A DNA stretch of 64,000 nucleotides from Pontibacter rufus (GTDB taxonomy: Bacteria > Bacteroidota > Bacteroidia > Cytophagales > Hymenobacteraceae): the NCBI RefSeq assembly GCF_015694705.1, contig NZ_JADQDR010000008.1, forward strand, positions 62,001-126,000, in the 5' to 3' direction. Positions 16,378 through 25,839 of the stretch are shown here, piece after piece; position 1 is the first letter of the stretch; each line of letters begins with the position of its first letter. The notes below the pieces were generated by a model that ran no database searches, was not told where the DNA came from, and saw nothing but the letters and a program-made list of their open reading frames with translations. The position numbers and the translations under genes are program-made.

Positions 16378-16430
16378 TCAAGTATAAAAAGAAAGCCTGT
16401 AATTGCTACAGGCTTTCTTTTTATACTTGA
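16378..16430. terminator. 24-bp perfect hairpin with paired octamers
   Basis: Arms 16378-16401 and 16407-16430, loop of 5. AAGTATAA (16380) pairs with TTATACTT (16421). Confidence 0.85.
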
Positions 16431-16543
16431 ACTAACACCTGCAGCTATATTTTTTGCCGCCGCTAAAGCAGCAGGACAGGAGGTTGCATTTGTCTCTTCA
16501 TGCTTTAGGTTGTTACTTTAGTGTTTCCAACTATACTACCCCG

Positions 16544-17533
16544 ATGACTTATACACCCAACCCCAACCGCTACAGCAACATGGAGTATCGCCGTTGCGGT
16601 AACAGCGGCCTTAAACTTCCTGCCCTTTCGCTGGGCCTGTGGCATAATTTCGGCCATGTGGACGTGCTGGAAAACAGCCGCAAAATTCTGCATACTGCTT
16701 TCGACGCCGGCATTACGCACTTTGACCTGGCCAACAACTATGGGCCGCCACCCGGCTCGGCAGAAGAAAATTTCGGCAGGATACTGCAGCAGGATTTCCG
16801 GGCTTACCGTGATGAACTCATCATTTCCAGCAAGGCAGGTTATGATATGTGGGAAGGACCTTACGGTAACTGGGGCTCTAAAAAATACCTGGTCGCCAGC
16901 CTGGATCAAAGCCTGCAGCGTATGGGGCTTTCGTACGTCGATATCTTCTATCATCACCGCCCAGACCCTGAAACACCGCTGGAGGAAACCATGGCTGCCC
17001 TGGACCTGATCGTGCGGCAGGGCAAGGCCTTATACATAGGCATCTCGAATTACCGCCCTGCCGAGGCTGCCAGAGCTATCGAGATATTGCGGCAAATGGG
17101 TACGCCCTGTCTTATCCACCAGCCTAAATATTCTATGTTTGAGCGCTGGGTGGAAGAGGGCTTGCTTGATTTGCTGGAGCAGGAGGGTGTGGGCTGTATT
17201 CCGTTTTCTCCGCTGGCGCAGGGCCTGCTTACCAACAAATACCTGCACGGCATACCTGCCGGTTCACGTGCTGCCAAATCGCATGGGCACCTGCAGGAAA
17301 ACGATATCACAGCGGAAAAGATAGCAAAGGTGCAACAGCTGAACGAACTGGCGCGGCAGCGGGAGCAATCGCTGGCCCAGATGGCGCTGGCGTGGCTACT
17401 GAAAGATCCGCGAGTTACGTCTGTGCTGATTGGAGCCAGTTCGCCGGAGCAGCTCACCGATTCGCTGCGGTGCCTGCAAAATACGCATTTCAGTACCGGT
17501 GAGCTGGAGAAGATAGAGGCCATTCTGAAGTAA
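16544..17533 (+). CDS. Aldo/keto reductase, YghZ (glyceraldehyde 3-phosphate reductase) type
   Basis: 329 residues from ATG 16544; the frame extends 30 codons upstream but the family N-terminus is MxYxPNPNRY. Catalytic tetrad: D61 and Y66 in DLANNYG, K97 in SSKAGYD, H138 in YHHR. NADPH-binding segments are FSPLAQGLLT and VLIGASSPEQL. The whole chain matches E. coli YghZ, which reduces L-glyceraldehyde 3-phosphate and helps detoxify methylglyoxal. Stands alone; a 22-bp terminator lies between it and the convergent transporter. Confidence 0.93.
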   Translation: MTYTPNPNRYSNMEYRRCGNSGLKLPALSLGLWHNFGHVDVLENSRKILHTAFDAGITHFDLANNYGPPPGSAEENFGRILQQDFRAYRDELIISSKAGYDMWEGPYGNWGSKKYLVASLDQSLQRMGLSYVDIFYHHRPDPETPLEETMAALDLIVRQGKALYIGISNYRPAEAARAIEILRQMGTPCLIHQPKYSMFERWVEEGLLDLLEQEGVGCIPFSPLAQGLLTNKYLHGIPAGSRAAKSHGHLQENDITAEKIAKVQQLNELARQREQSLAQMALAWLLKDPRVTSVLIGASSPEQLTDSLRCLQNTHFSTGELEKIEAILK

Positions 17534-17678
17534 AATCAGGCGGCGTAAACAGGCAAGCAAAAGTATCACAAGGACTTAAATGTTCAAGTGCTGCATGATT
17601 CAATGAAGGTTAGCGGAAATGTTCAGTTTCTACTTTGATTCATTTGCATGTATACTTTGCTGGTTTTTGATGTACCAG

Positions 17679-17726
17679 GTATAAAATACGCCCCGCAGCT
17701 ACACAGCTGCGGGGCGTATTTTATAC
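17679..17726. terminator. 22-bp perfect bidirectional terminator
   Basis: Arms 17679-17700 and 17705-17726 with a 4-base loop. It separates the convergent reductase and transporter genes; TTATACTT overlaps the right arm. Confidence 0.88.
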
Positions 17727-17747
17727 TTATCTATGGTGTGAAATACC

Positions 17748-19181
17748 TTACACGCGCTCTTCTGAAACGGATGCATCTACCTGTTTTACTTTGGAGCCGA
17801 AGAAGCCATAGTATACGATGTAGGCATAGCACGCCATGGGCACCAGGAAAGAGAGCTGCAGGTTATCTGTAACATCGGCAATATAACCTTGTAGCGGTGG
17901 AATAATAGCGCCCCCTACAATGGCCATCACCAGCAGCGAGGAGCCCTGACTGGTGTGCACGCCCAAGCCTTTGATGGCCAGCGTAAAAATGGTAGGGAAC
18001 ATGATAGAGTTGAACAGGCCAATGGCTATGACTGACCACATGGCTAAGCTGCCGGTGGCAAAGCACGTAATAAGTAGCAGCGCAATGACGGCGGCGGCAA
18101 AATAACCCAGCGTTCTGCTAGCCGAAAAACCACCGATGAGCAGCACCACAAAGTTAATGGCAATAAGTGCAAGTATAATCAGAGCCTGATCCAGTCCATA
18201 GATGCTGAACACAGCGATAAAAGCAATTGCCGCAACAATAGCAATGAGGAGGTATTTAGAGCCTTTGCTGCCGGAGCCTGTTAAGGCTGCTGCGCCGAAA
18301 AAGCGACCTACCATGGCGCCGCCCCAGTAAAAGGCCAGGAAGTGCTTGGCCGCGGATTCGTCCAGCCCTGCAATTTGGGGCAGTTTAAAGAAGCTGATGA
18401 GCGTGCTGCCAATGGTCACCTCGCCGCCGACATACATAAAGATACAAATGATACCCAGCACCAGGTGTCTGTATTTGAGCGCGCCGGCATCAGGTATAAT
18501 TCTGCCTTCGCCGGCTACGTGCGGCAGCCTGGCAATCTTAATCAGCACTGCAATCAGGATAAGCGCACCGGCCAGCGCCAGATATGGCATCTGTACAGAA
18601 TCAGCGGAACCGGCCGTTTGCACGCCTTCAAAAATAAGGTAGCCGCCTATCACGGGCGCCACGGTGGTGCCCAGCGAGTTCAGGGCCTGTGTCAGGTTCA
18701 GGCGGCTGGCGGCGCTGTCCGGCGGGCCAAGTATGGTAACGTAGGGGTTGGCGGCAATCTGCAGAATAGTAATGCCCGAAGCCAGCACAAACAGCGCCAG
18801 CAGAAAGAAGCCGTAACTCTCGTAATCAGCTGCAGGATAAAAGAGCACGCAACCGATGGCGGCAATTACCAGCCCGACAATAATGCCGTTTTTATACCCG
18901 ATGCGCATTATCGGGTCGCCTTTGGTCATCGAAAAAATAAAATAAAGCAGCGAAACGATAAAATAAGCGCCGAAGAAGGCTGTCTGGATAAGCATGGCCT
19001 GCCAGTGCTGGAGCGTAAACACTTCCTGCAGCTTTGGTATCAGGATGTCGTTCATGCAGGTGATAAAGCCCCACATAAAAAACAGCAGCGTAACAACAAT
19101 GAGCGGGCCCCTGTAATTCTGCGTGTTATCATAGCCGACGTTAGCCGTTTCGGTTCTGGTAGAAGGTGAAATTCCTGCCAT
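17748..19181 (-). CDS. Sugar:H+ symporter, FucP/GluP family
   Basis: 477 residues, twelve hydrophobic segments, inner membrane. Family signatures: LFFMWGFITCMNDILIPKLQ in helix 1, AYFIVSLLYFIF in helix 2, ILQIAANPYVTILGPPDSAASRLNLTQALNSLGT around helix 5, and a C-terminal LLVMAIVGGAIIPPLQG. FucP carries L-fucose; GluP carries glucose and galactose. The substrate here cannot be told from the sequence. An extra stretch in the centre (GLDQALIILALIAINFVVLLIGG) adds predicted helices, common in Bacteroidota members. Confidence 0.9.
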   Translation of the reverse strand: MAGISPSTRTETANVGYDNTQNYRGPLIVVTLLFFMWGFITCMNDILIPKLQEVFTLQHWQAMLIQTAFFGAYFIVSLLYFIFSMTKGDPIMRIGYKNGIIVGLVIAAIGCVLFYPAADYESYGFFLLALFVLASGITILQIAANPYVTILGPPDSAASRLNLTQALNSLGTTVAPVIGGYLIFEGVQTAGSADSVQMPYLALAGALILIAVLIKIARLPHVAGEGRIIPDAGALKYRHLVLGIICIFMYVGGEVTIGSTLISFFKLPQIAGLDESAAKHFLAFYWGGAMVGRFFGAAALTGSGSKGSKYLLIAIVAAIAFIAVFSIYGLDQALIILALIAINFVVLLIGGFSASRTLGYFAAAVIALLLITCFATGSLAMWSVIAIGLFNSIMFPTIFTLAIKGLGVHTSQGSSLLVMAIVGGAIIPPLQGYIADVTDNLQLSFLVPMACYAYIVYYGFFGSKVKQVDASVSEERV

Positions 19182-19658
19182 TTCAGTTTTTGGTTTAAGT
19201 TAATAATTCGTTTACTGCCACGCGGGCCGCCTGCTCTTGCTGCGTAAAAAGCCATCGCTTCTAAACAGCCCACAATGTAGTTAAATTTATGATAGAAGGA
19301 ACAGGATTTGGAGCTCCAATTTAAACCAGGCCGTCTGTAAACGTATATGTAGGCAATTTTATAACGGATTTAAGCTTCAGCCAATGTGCCGGCAGGAGAA
19401 GACTGTGCCCGCAGGCATCCGGCAAAAAAAGCGGCCGGTATGTTCCGGCTTTACCTGAAAGTTTACGCTGTACGAAAACCTGTATTCCCGGGAATTACAT
19501 AATTTTTATGGCGCCGGCTTACGCATCCGGCAAATACTTTTTATACTTGCCCGCCCTGCCGGAAAAAACCTGAACGGCTTAGCCGGCCCGAAGCACGTAG
19601 TACAGAGCTATACTTCCGGTGCAGGCAGAGCGACAAAGTTTTATGATGAACAACAGTA
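19182..19658. other. Divergent intergenic region
   Basis: 477 bases between the transporter and the FUSC gene. No credible ORF. TTATACTT at 19540 and a CTATACTT at 19606; otherwise nothing recognised. Confidence 0.4.
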
Positions 19659-21815
19659 ATGAATAACAAGGCACGCAGCATACAGTATTTCTTCTTCAGC
19701 CAGTACTTCTCCGACGGCTTACGCATCACGTTCGGCGTGTTGCTGCCTTCGCTGCTGTTTTACTGGCTGGGGCAGTTCGAGACCGGGCTCACCCTTTCGC
19801 TGGGTGCGCTCTGCGTCAGCATCGCCGACTCGCCGGGGCCTGTGGTGCATAAGCGCAATGGCATGCTGTACTGCAATCTGTTTATTTTTGCCGTAGCCCT
19901 GCTTACCGGCTATGCCCGCCTCAGCATCTGGACAATGGGCCTGGAGGTGCTGCTGCTCAGCTTTTTCTTCTCGATGTTTGTGGTGTACGGAAACCGTGCC
20001 GCTGCGCTCGGTACTGCCGCTCTGCTGGTAATGATCCTGATGATGGACAATCGCCTGGAGCCGGAACAGGTGCCGGGCTATAGCGCGCTTATACTTGGCG
20101 GCGGCCTGTGGTATATGCTGTTCAGCCTGCTAACGTTTCAGATACGGCCTTTCCGGCAGGCGCAGCAGGCGCTCGGCGAGTGCATTCATGAGATAGCAAA
20201 ATTCCTGCGCCTGAAAGCGGAATTTTATACTTTGAAAACTGATTTGCAACGGGACTACGACAAAGTGGTGTCGCAGCAGGTGGTGGTCAGCCAGAAGCAG
20301 GATGCTGTGCGCGAGCTGTTGTTTAAGAGCCGCCAGCTGATGAAAGAGTCTATCCCGGCCAGCCGCACGCTGCTGCTGACCTTTGTGGACGTGGTGGATT
20401 TATATGAACAGATAACAGCCAGCCACTACGATTATGCTACCATCCGGGAGCGGTTCGGGACAACGGGTGTGCTGGAACTGATAGCAGACCTGATCAGGCA
20501 AATTTCCGAAGAGCTGGATGAAGTGGGAGTAGCCATCCAGTCGAACACCCACTATAACAGGCGAAGCTTGGATCTGAACAATGCGTTGGAGCAGCTAAAA
20601 ACTACAATAGATGCGGTAGGCGAGCGCGGGCAGGGCGGCAGCAACCTGGCCCTGAAAAAGATACTCGTAAACCTGCGCCACCTGATGCAGCGGCTCAACA
20701 GCATAAGCGCCTATTTCGATACGCAACCCCCTGCCGCCGTTCCCGCCGGGAGAAGCAACCTGGAATACAGGAGGTTTGTGTCGCATGAGGGCTTTGATGC
20801 AGGCAAGTTCTTCGATAATCTCACGTTCAGTTCCTCCGTATTCAAACACGCCTTCCGGGTAGCGATAGTTTGCCTTTTTGGCTTTGTTGTAACCAAGTTT
20901 ATTATTTACGGGCATCATAGCTACTGGGTACTGCTCACCATTATCGTTATCCTGAAACCGGGCTTCAGCCTGACCAAGCAGCGCAATTACCAGCGCATTA
21001 CCGGTACCGTAACAGGCGGCCTTATCGGCATTGTTATACTACACCTTATCCCGGATAAAACCGTGCAGTTTGTGTTGCTGCTTTTCCTGATGGTAGGCAC
21101 GTATAGCTTTATTCGCATTAATTATGTGATCAGCGTTATTTTTATGACGCCCTATATCCTCATTCTTTTCAGCTTTTTAGGAATAGGGCACCTGGATTTG
21201 GTGGAGGAGCGGATTTTAGATACCCTGATTGGCTCCGCCATTGCTTTTACGGCCAGTTACATTATTTTCCCGAGCTGGGAATCTCATACCATTAAAGGAT
21301 TGATGCGCGACATGCTGAAAGCCAACAGCAATTATCTGCTGCGCCTGGCAGAAAGCCTGGCCGGGAGAGATGTGGAAACGCTGGACTACAGGCTGGCTCG
21401 CAAGGAAGTATACGTAAGTGCAGCCAACCTCTCCGGCGCCTTCCAGCGGATGTTGTCGGAGCCAAAACGGACACAGCGCAACAGCAAGGAAGTACATAAA
21501 TTCGTGGTGCTCAATCATATCCTGTTTTCCAGCATCGCCACGCTTTCTTCTGCCATACTTGATCAGGACTACAAGATGGTGCTGTCAGCCGAAAGCCTTC
21601 GCCCGGTGAGGCGGGCGTTGGCCATGCTGAACGAAGGAGTCCGCAGGTTAGATCCTGCTGCTTCCGATAATAGCCCCGAAAGTATAGCCGCCGTTCCGGA
21701 CCCGGAGCATAAGGGTATGGTGGAAACCGCAGATCCCGGACTTCGGGAGCAACTGGAATTTATGCAAAGGCTGAGCAGCGACATCCTCAAAATAACAGAT
21801 AGTGTTGCCGGCTGA
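19659..21815 (+). CDS. FUSC-family (YccS-like) membrane protein
   Basis: 718 residues in the YccS/fusaric-acid-resistance arrangement: a first membrane block (about 25-165), a cytoplasmic helical region (170-400), a second membrane block (about 405-530: VAIVCLFGFVVTKFIIYGHHSYWVLL, VILKPGFSLTKQRNYQRITGTVTGG) and a C-terminal cytoplasmic helical region. The RNYQRITGTVTGG segment is the clearest family mark. Members are thought to export aromatic acids or similar small molecules; the substrate is unknown. Followed after 65 bases by a gene on the same strand, likely co-transcribed. Confidence 0.88.
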   Translation: MNNKARSIQYFFFSQYFSDGLRITFGVLLPSLLFYWLGQFETGLTLSLGALCVSIADSPGPVVHKRNGMLYCNLFIFAVALLTGYARLSIWTMGLEVLLLSFFFSMFVVYGNRAAALGTAALLVMILMMDNRLEPEQVPGYSALILGGGLWYMLFSLLTFQIRPFRQAQQALGECIHEIAKFLRLKAEFYTLKTDLQRDYDKVVSQQVVVSQKQDAVRELLFKSRQLMKESIPASRTLLLTFVDVVDLYEQITASHYDYATIRERFGTTGVLELIADLIRQISEELDEVGVAIQSNTHYNRRSLDLNNALEQLKTTIDAVGERGQGGSNLALKKILVNLRHLMQRLNSISAYFDTQPPAAVPAGRSNLEYRRFVSHEGFDAGKFFDNLTFSSSVFKHAFRVAIVCLFGFVVTKFIIYGHHSYWVLLTIIVILKPGFSLTKQRNYQRITGTVTGGLIGIVILHLIPDKTVQFVLLLFLMVGTYSFIRINYVISVIFMTPYILILFSFLGIGHLDLVEERILDTLIGSAIAFTASYIIFPSWESHTIKGLMRDMLKANSNYLLRLAESLAGRDVETLDYRLARKEVYVSAANLSGAFQRMLSEPKRTQRNSKEVHKFVVLNHILFSSIATLSSAILDQDYKMVLSAESLRPVRRALAMLNEGVRRLDPAASDNSPESIAAVPDPEHKGMVETADPGLREQLEFMQRLSSDILKITDSVAG

Positions 21816-21880
21816 GATTCCTGATTTGAACAGCGGCCCGCACACCTGCGTAGATTAATTTAAACCATAAAAGGATAGGT

Positions 21881-22492
21881 ATGGCTATGGACGTAAACAA
21901 GTATAAGGAAGGCAATTTACATTGCTACAAAATAGTGGGCGGCAAGCCGGAAGGAAATGCGGCTACAGCGCCTATGGAAAATTCGCAGGAGCGGCTGCAC
22001 ACTTACCTGGATTGGGCCAAAGCGCTGCTGGAAGGTTATACCGTTTATGGCCTGTTGCGCTACACCCCCGACCTTGTCGCCAAACCTTTCACCGACAGCG
22101 TGACCAACTCCAATTGGATCTATAATGTAGTTTCGAACGATTTAACCGGTCTGGGTGTGGATAAGGGTTTTGAGGGATCAAGCGCTAACAAAGATGCATC
22201 CATCACCAGCCTGCTATTTAAGCTTTCGTCGCCGGAGGAGCTAAAAGGCCTGCCCGAAGATATATTTGGTGATTTCGCCTCGCATGTGAGCTTCTTCGGC
22301 TTGCAAAGTGGCCGGGATGAGAGCGCAAAACAGTTTCTCTCCGCTAACGACAGCCCCAGTCTGGGCAACTGGCTGCAGCCGGACGAGGTTTTTATACACA
22401 TTACCGTTGGCAAGGAGCAGGGATATTATGATGCCTTTCTGGTAAAGTCCGGCAGCGACATCGGCCATAAAATGGATCGGCTGCAGGTATAA
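21881..22492 (+). CDS. Hypothetical protein downstream of the FUSC gene
   Basis: 203 residues, soluble, no signal peptide. Segments such as LHTYLDWAKALLEGYTVYGLL, NSNWIYNVVSNDLTGLGVDKG, and QPDEVFIHITVGKEQGYYD suggest an alpha/beta protein. I do not recognise it. Its stop codon lies inside the arm of a perfect hairpin, and it is 65 bases after the FUSC gene. Confidence 0.65.
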   Translation: MAMDVNKYKEGNLHCYKIVGGKPEGNAATAPMENSQERLHTYLDWAKALLEGYTVYGLLRYTPDLVAKPFTDSVTNSNWIYNVVSNDLTGLGVDKGFEGSSANKDASITSLLFKLSSPEELKGLPEDIFGDFASHVSFFGLQSGRDESAKQFLSANDSPSLGNWLQPDEVFIHITVGKEQGYYDAFLVKSGSDIGHKMDRLQV

Positions 22493-22527
22493 AAGCAGCT
22501 CTCTACAGCCTGCTTTTATACCTGCAG
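22481..22527. terminator. 17-bp perfect hairpin shared by convergent genes
   Basis: Arms 22481-22497 and 22511-22527. The left arm contains the stop of the 21881 gene; the right arm ends 5 bases before the stop of the convergent oxidoreductase. Confidence 0.85.
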
Positions 22528-22531
22528 GAAG

Positions 22532-23599
22532 CTACCGTGGCCTGGCCCGCTCATACTGGGGCGGCCACGGCATATCGGCGCCCAACTCCCGGGCAGCATG
22601 CAACGGAAAGTATGGGTCGCGCAGCATTTGCCTGGCCAGCAACACCAGATCTGCTTTGCCGTCTGCTATAATGCTTTCTGCCTGCTGCGCGGTAGTTATC
22701 ATGCCCACAGCGCCGGTTTTCATGCCTGTATTCTTTCTGATGCGCTCGGCAAAACGCACCTGGTAGCCGGGTTCTACCGGTATTTTGGCGTGCGCCACAT
22801 TTCCGCCGGTAGAGCAGTCTATCAAATCAACTTCCTTGTGCTCAAGTATAGCGGCGAGCGCTACAGAATCTTCATCCGTCCAGCCGCCTTCGGCCCAATC
22901 CGTTGCCGAGATGCGTACCAGCAGCGGATATTCCTGCGGCCATACCTGCCGGACACTTTCAGTTACTTCCAGCAACAGCCGGATGCGGTTTTCGAAAGAT
23001 CCGCCATAATTGTCTGTTCTTTTATTGCTGAGCGGCGACATAAACTCATGTATAAGGTAGCCATGCGCCGCATGAATTTCGATTACCTGAAAGCCGGCCT
23101 CAAGGGCTCTTTTAGCCGCTTCCTGAAAATCTGAAATCACTTTGGAAATGCCTTCGCGGGTAAGTGCAGCAGGCTGCGGTTCGGCGTCCGTAAACGGCAT
23201 GGCGCTGGGCGCTACCGTCTGCCAGCCGCCTTCAGTGGCAGGTATGGCGGTGCTGCCTTTCCAGGGGCTGCGGTGGCTCGCTTTCCGTCCGGCATGAGCC
23301 AGTTGCATGCCGGGCACAGCGCCATGTTCCAGTATAAAACCGGTAATGCGCTTTAACATCGGGATGTGCTCGTCTTTCCAGATGCCCAGATCATCGGGCG
23401 TAATCCTGCCTTCCGGTGCCACCGCTGTTGCCTCCGTCATTACAAGTCCGGCGCCACCCACGGCCCTGCTCCCCAGATGCACCAGGTGCCAGTTGGTGGC
23501 AAAGCCGTCTGTGCTGCTATACATGCACATAGGCGAAACGACTATTCTGTTTTTGAGCGTTATACTTCTGAGCTTTAAGGGGCTGAAGAGTTGTGACAT
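22532..23599 (-). CDS. namA: NADPH dehydrogenase, Old Yellow Enzyme family (YqjM type)
   Basis: 355 residues. An FMN TIM barrel that reduces activated C=C bonds. Diagnostic features of the YqjM subgroup: SPMCMYSSTDG with the tuning cysteine at residue 25, MQLAHAGRKA, EIHAAHGYLIHEFMSPLSN with the paired active-site histidines, and the NYGGSFENRIRLLLE helix. The C-terminus LARQMLRDPYFPL completes the barrel. It lies 50 bases downstream of the PD-(D/E)XK-like gene and may be co-transcribed with it. No signal peptide. Confidence 0.94.
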   Translation of the reverse strand: MSQLFSPLKLRSITLKNRIVVSPMCMYSSTDGFATNWHLVHLGSRAVGGAGLVMTEATAVAPEGRITPDDLGIWKDEHIPMLKRITGFILEHGAVPGMQLAHAGRKASHRSPWKGSTAIPATEGGWQTVAPSAMPFTDAEPQPAALTREGISKVISDFQEAAKRALEAGFQVIEIHAAHGYLIHEFMSPLSNKRTDNYGGSFENRIRLLLEVTESVRQVWPQEYPLLVRISATDWAEGGWTDEDSVALAAILEHKEVDLIDCSTGGNVAHAKIPVEPGYQVRFAERIRKNTGMKTGAVGMITTAQQAESIIADGKADLVLLARQMLRDPYFPLHAARELGADMPWPPQYERARPR

Positions 23600-23649
23600 G
23601 TTATAGTTTGTTTAGATAAGTAGAAGGATATAAGTATAAGTTTGCTGTG

Positions 23650-24393
23650 TTAATTGCCGGCGTAGCGAAACAGCAACTCGTTACGGTTTTTACCGGCCAG
23701 GCAAATCGCTTCCATTTTACGGAGGGTATACGTTATCTGGCGGCAGCGGTGCAGGGGCAGTTGCAGGGCGCTTGCCAGATCCTTGTTCGAGAAAGGCTGC
23801 GGCAACGTGGATGGCAGGAAAATCATAAAATCGCCGGGGCAGTTAAAACGGTGCGTTTCCACCACTTCTACCAGGCGCCTGTCTTTTATACTTTCACGCT
23901 TGCGGTGTTTGCTGCCTTTGCCGTCACGGCAGCGCACCTCCTCTTCCTTTATCAGTAAAATTTCGAGCGAAAAGTTTTCCTGTAGCAGCAGGCCCGGAAT
24001 GCGGACCAGCTCCTCAAACACATCCGTTAGCCGGCCTTTAAAAGGCGATTTGCGCCTGGACAGGATTTTATCGCCGCCGGCATCAACCTGTACTATCCAT
24101 TTTTCGGAGGTAACCGGGTGCAGCAGGTGTACTTTATGCTGCCGGAGCAGTGCACCCAGTTTATGGCGGATAGCAGTGAAGTTGCGTGTCTGGATTTCGA
24201 TGAGCTGCTCTCCGCGCACCAGGTCGATAATGTAAGTGCCGACGGGCACCTCAAACCTGTCGCCGGGGCGGGCGCACCACTGCTTGAGACTGGCATGGAG
24301 CGAGCGCTCGTTTCTTTGGCCGATACCCTGTTTTTCTGTTGCTTCTATACTGCTTAAATAGATTATTTCTGCAAAGATAAGCAGCGCCTGCAC
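23650..24393 (-). CDS. PD-(D/E)XK-like protein with C-terminal winged helix
   Basis: 247 residues, probably starting at a GTG (24393), as no ATG opens the frame. Residues 28-100 carry a restriction-endonuclease-like pattern: NERSLH helix with E29, VPVGTYIIDLVRG with D57, then QLIEIQTRNF with E66 and Q68, fitting D-x8-E-x-Q. Residues about 205-240 (SNKDLASALQLPLHRCRQITYTLRKMEAI) look like a winged helix. The domain order suggests a DNA-acting protein, but no substrate is known. Family resemblance is from memory of conserved unnamed proteins; function is inference. Confidence 0.65.
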   Translation of the reverse strand: MQALLIFAEIIYLSSIEATEKQGIGQRNERSLHASLKQWCARPGDRFEVPVGTYIIDLVRGEQLIEIQTRNFTAIRHKLGALLRQHKVHLLHPVTSEKWIVQVDAGGDKILSRRKSPFKGRLTDVFEELVRIPGLLLQENFSLEILLIKEEEVRCRDGKGSKHRKRESIKDRRLVEVVETHRFNCPGDFMIFLPSTLPQPFSNKDLASALQLPLHRCRQITYTLRKMEAICLAGKNRNELLFRYAGN

Positions 24394-24435
24394 ACCGCGC
24401 CAGCCTCATTCCGTAATAGGAGACGTGCCCACATT

Positions 24436-24455
24436 TCTACGTGTTTATACTTAAA
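24436..24455 (+). promoter_or_regulatory. Shared upstream element, second copy
   Basis: TCTACGTGTTTATAC followed by TTAAA; differs by one base from 9961-9980, same strand, 126 bases before the start at 24582. Possible common operator or promoter segment; it includes a TTATACTT-like core. Confidence 0.4.
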
Positions 24456-24581
24456 TTATAAATAGGTGTTTATCCTATATCTTCTAATGCTAAAAATGCG
24501 TATTAGAGGGACTATTGAACCGCAGTGGCTATAATACTCCCAGGCAATGTTGCGGTTTTATCGCCTTCAAATAAATACATA

Positions 24582-25826
24582 ATGCTGAAAACGAACGCTA
24601 ATACCTATGAGCCGGAAGCAGCCGGAGAACCAAAACGAACAGACACACAGCAGACAAACTTAAAAACGGATAAAGCAAGCAGCAAAACAGACTTCGGTGA
24701 AGATTTTTTAGAGCACATGCCGGATGTGGTATGCCTCTCTCACCTGCGTTGGAATTTTGTATACCAGCGCCCCCAGCACCTGCTTTCCCGCTTTGCAAAA
24801 TCAGGCCGGGTGTTTTTTGTAGAGGAGCCTGTTTATACAGATACACCGAATCCCTACCTGCATGTAGCCACCAATGCCGACAATGTACAGGTAGTGCTGC
24901 CGCACCTGCCGCATGGCCTGGACGCCAAGCAAACAGAAGAAGCGCAACAAAATCTGCTGAATGTTTTTTTTAAAGAGCAGGACCTGGAACGTTACCTTTT
25001 CTGGTACTATACTCCCATGGCGCTGGCCTTCACAGCACATTTCAAGCCGGTACTCACCGTTTATGACTGTATGGACGAGTTGGCGGCTTTTAAATTTGCC
25101 TCGCCCCGGCTAAAAGAGCTGGAACAGGAGCTGTTTAAAAAAGCTGATTTGGTATTTACGGGTGGGCAAAGCTTGTACGAAGCCAAGAAAGAGCAGCATG
25201 CGCAGGTATACGCTTTCCCCAGCAGCATCGATAAAGCGCACTTCGGGCAGGCACGACAGGAACTGCTACAACCACAGGATCAGGCATCCATACCGCACCC
25301 GCGCATTGGGTTTTTTGGCGTTATTGACGAGCGCCTGGATATTGACTTGCTGGGCGCTGTGGCAGCGGCCAGGCCGGCATGGCAACTGATCATTATCGGG
25401 CCCGTAGTTAAAATTGATCCGGCCATACTCCCGCAATATCAGAACATCCATTACCTAGGCGGTAAAGCGTACCAGGAACTACCGGCCTATCTGAGCGGCT
25501 GGGATGTAGCCATACTTCCTTTTGCCATAAACGAGTCTACCCGGTTCATTAGCCCAACCAAAACGCCTGAATACCTGGCGGCGGGCAAGCCGGTTGTATC
25601 TACGCCCATACGCGATGTGGTAAGGCCGTATGGCGATGCCCATCTGGTGCACATTGCCCATACAGCTGATGAGTTTGTGGAAGCGACAGAACAGGCCCTG
25701 GCACAGGCTGACGATGAGAAGTGGAAGAAAGAAGTTGACATATTTTTAGCGGATATGTCATGGGACCAGACCTGGCGGCAGATGGTGGAACTGATGGGTA
25801 AGGCGTTGTATCAACATAAAAATTAG
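24582..25826 (+). CDS. Glycosyltransferase (GT4-like, TuaH-related)
   Basis: 414 residues from ATG 24582 (a GTG at 24525 is less likely). After a polar, Lys/Thr-rich head, the GT-B fold begins at DVVCLSHLRWNFVYQRPQHLL. Further marks: VLTVYDCMDELAAFK in the N-terminal domain, PRIGFFGVIDERLDIDLL at the domain junction, and the donor-site motif SPTKTPEYLAAGKPVVSTPI. No transmembrane segment. First gene of a three-gene unit with UDP-galactopyranose mutase 13 bases downstream, so it may transfer galactofuranose or build on a galactofuranose-containing chain; that is inference. Confidence 0.88.
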   Translation: MLKTNANTYEPEAAGEPKRTDTQQTNLKTDKASSKTDFGEDFLEHMPDVVCLSHLRWNFVYQRPQHLLSRFAKSGRVFFVEEPVYTDTPNPYLHVATNADNVQVVLPHLPHGLDAKQTEEAQQNLLNVFFKEQDLERYLFWYYTPMALAFTAHFKPVLTVYDCMDELAAFKFASPRLKELEQELFKKADLVFTGGQSLYEAKKEQHAQVYAFPSSIDKAHFGQARQELLQPQDQASIPHPRIGFFGVIDERLDIDLLGAVAAARPAWQLIIIGPVVKIDPAILPQYQNIHYLGGKAYQELPAYLSGWDVAILPFAINESTRFISPTKTPEYLAAGKPVVSTPIRDVVRPYGDAHLVHIAHTADEFVEATEQALAQADDEKWKKEVDIFLADMSWDQTWRQMVELMGKALYQHKN

Positions 25827-25839
25827 CAGAGAAAAATTC

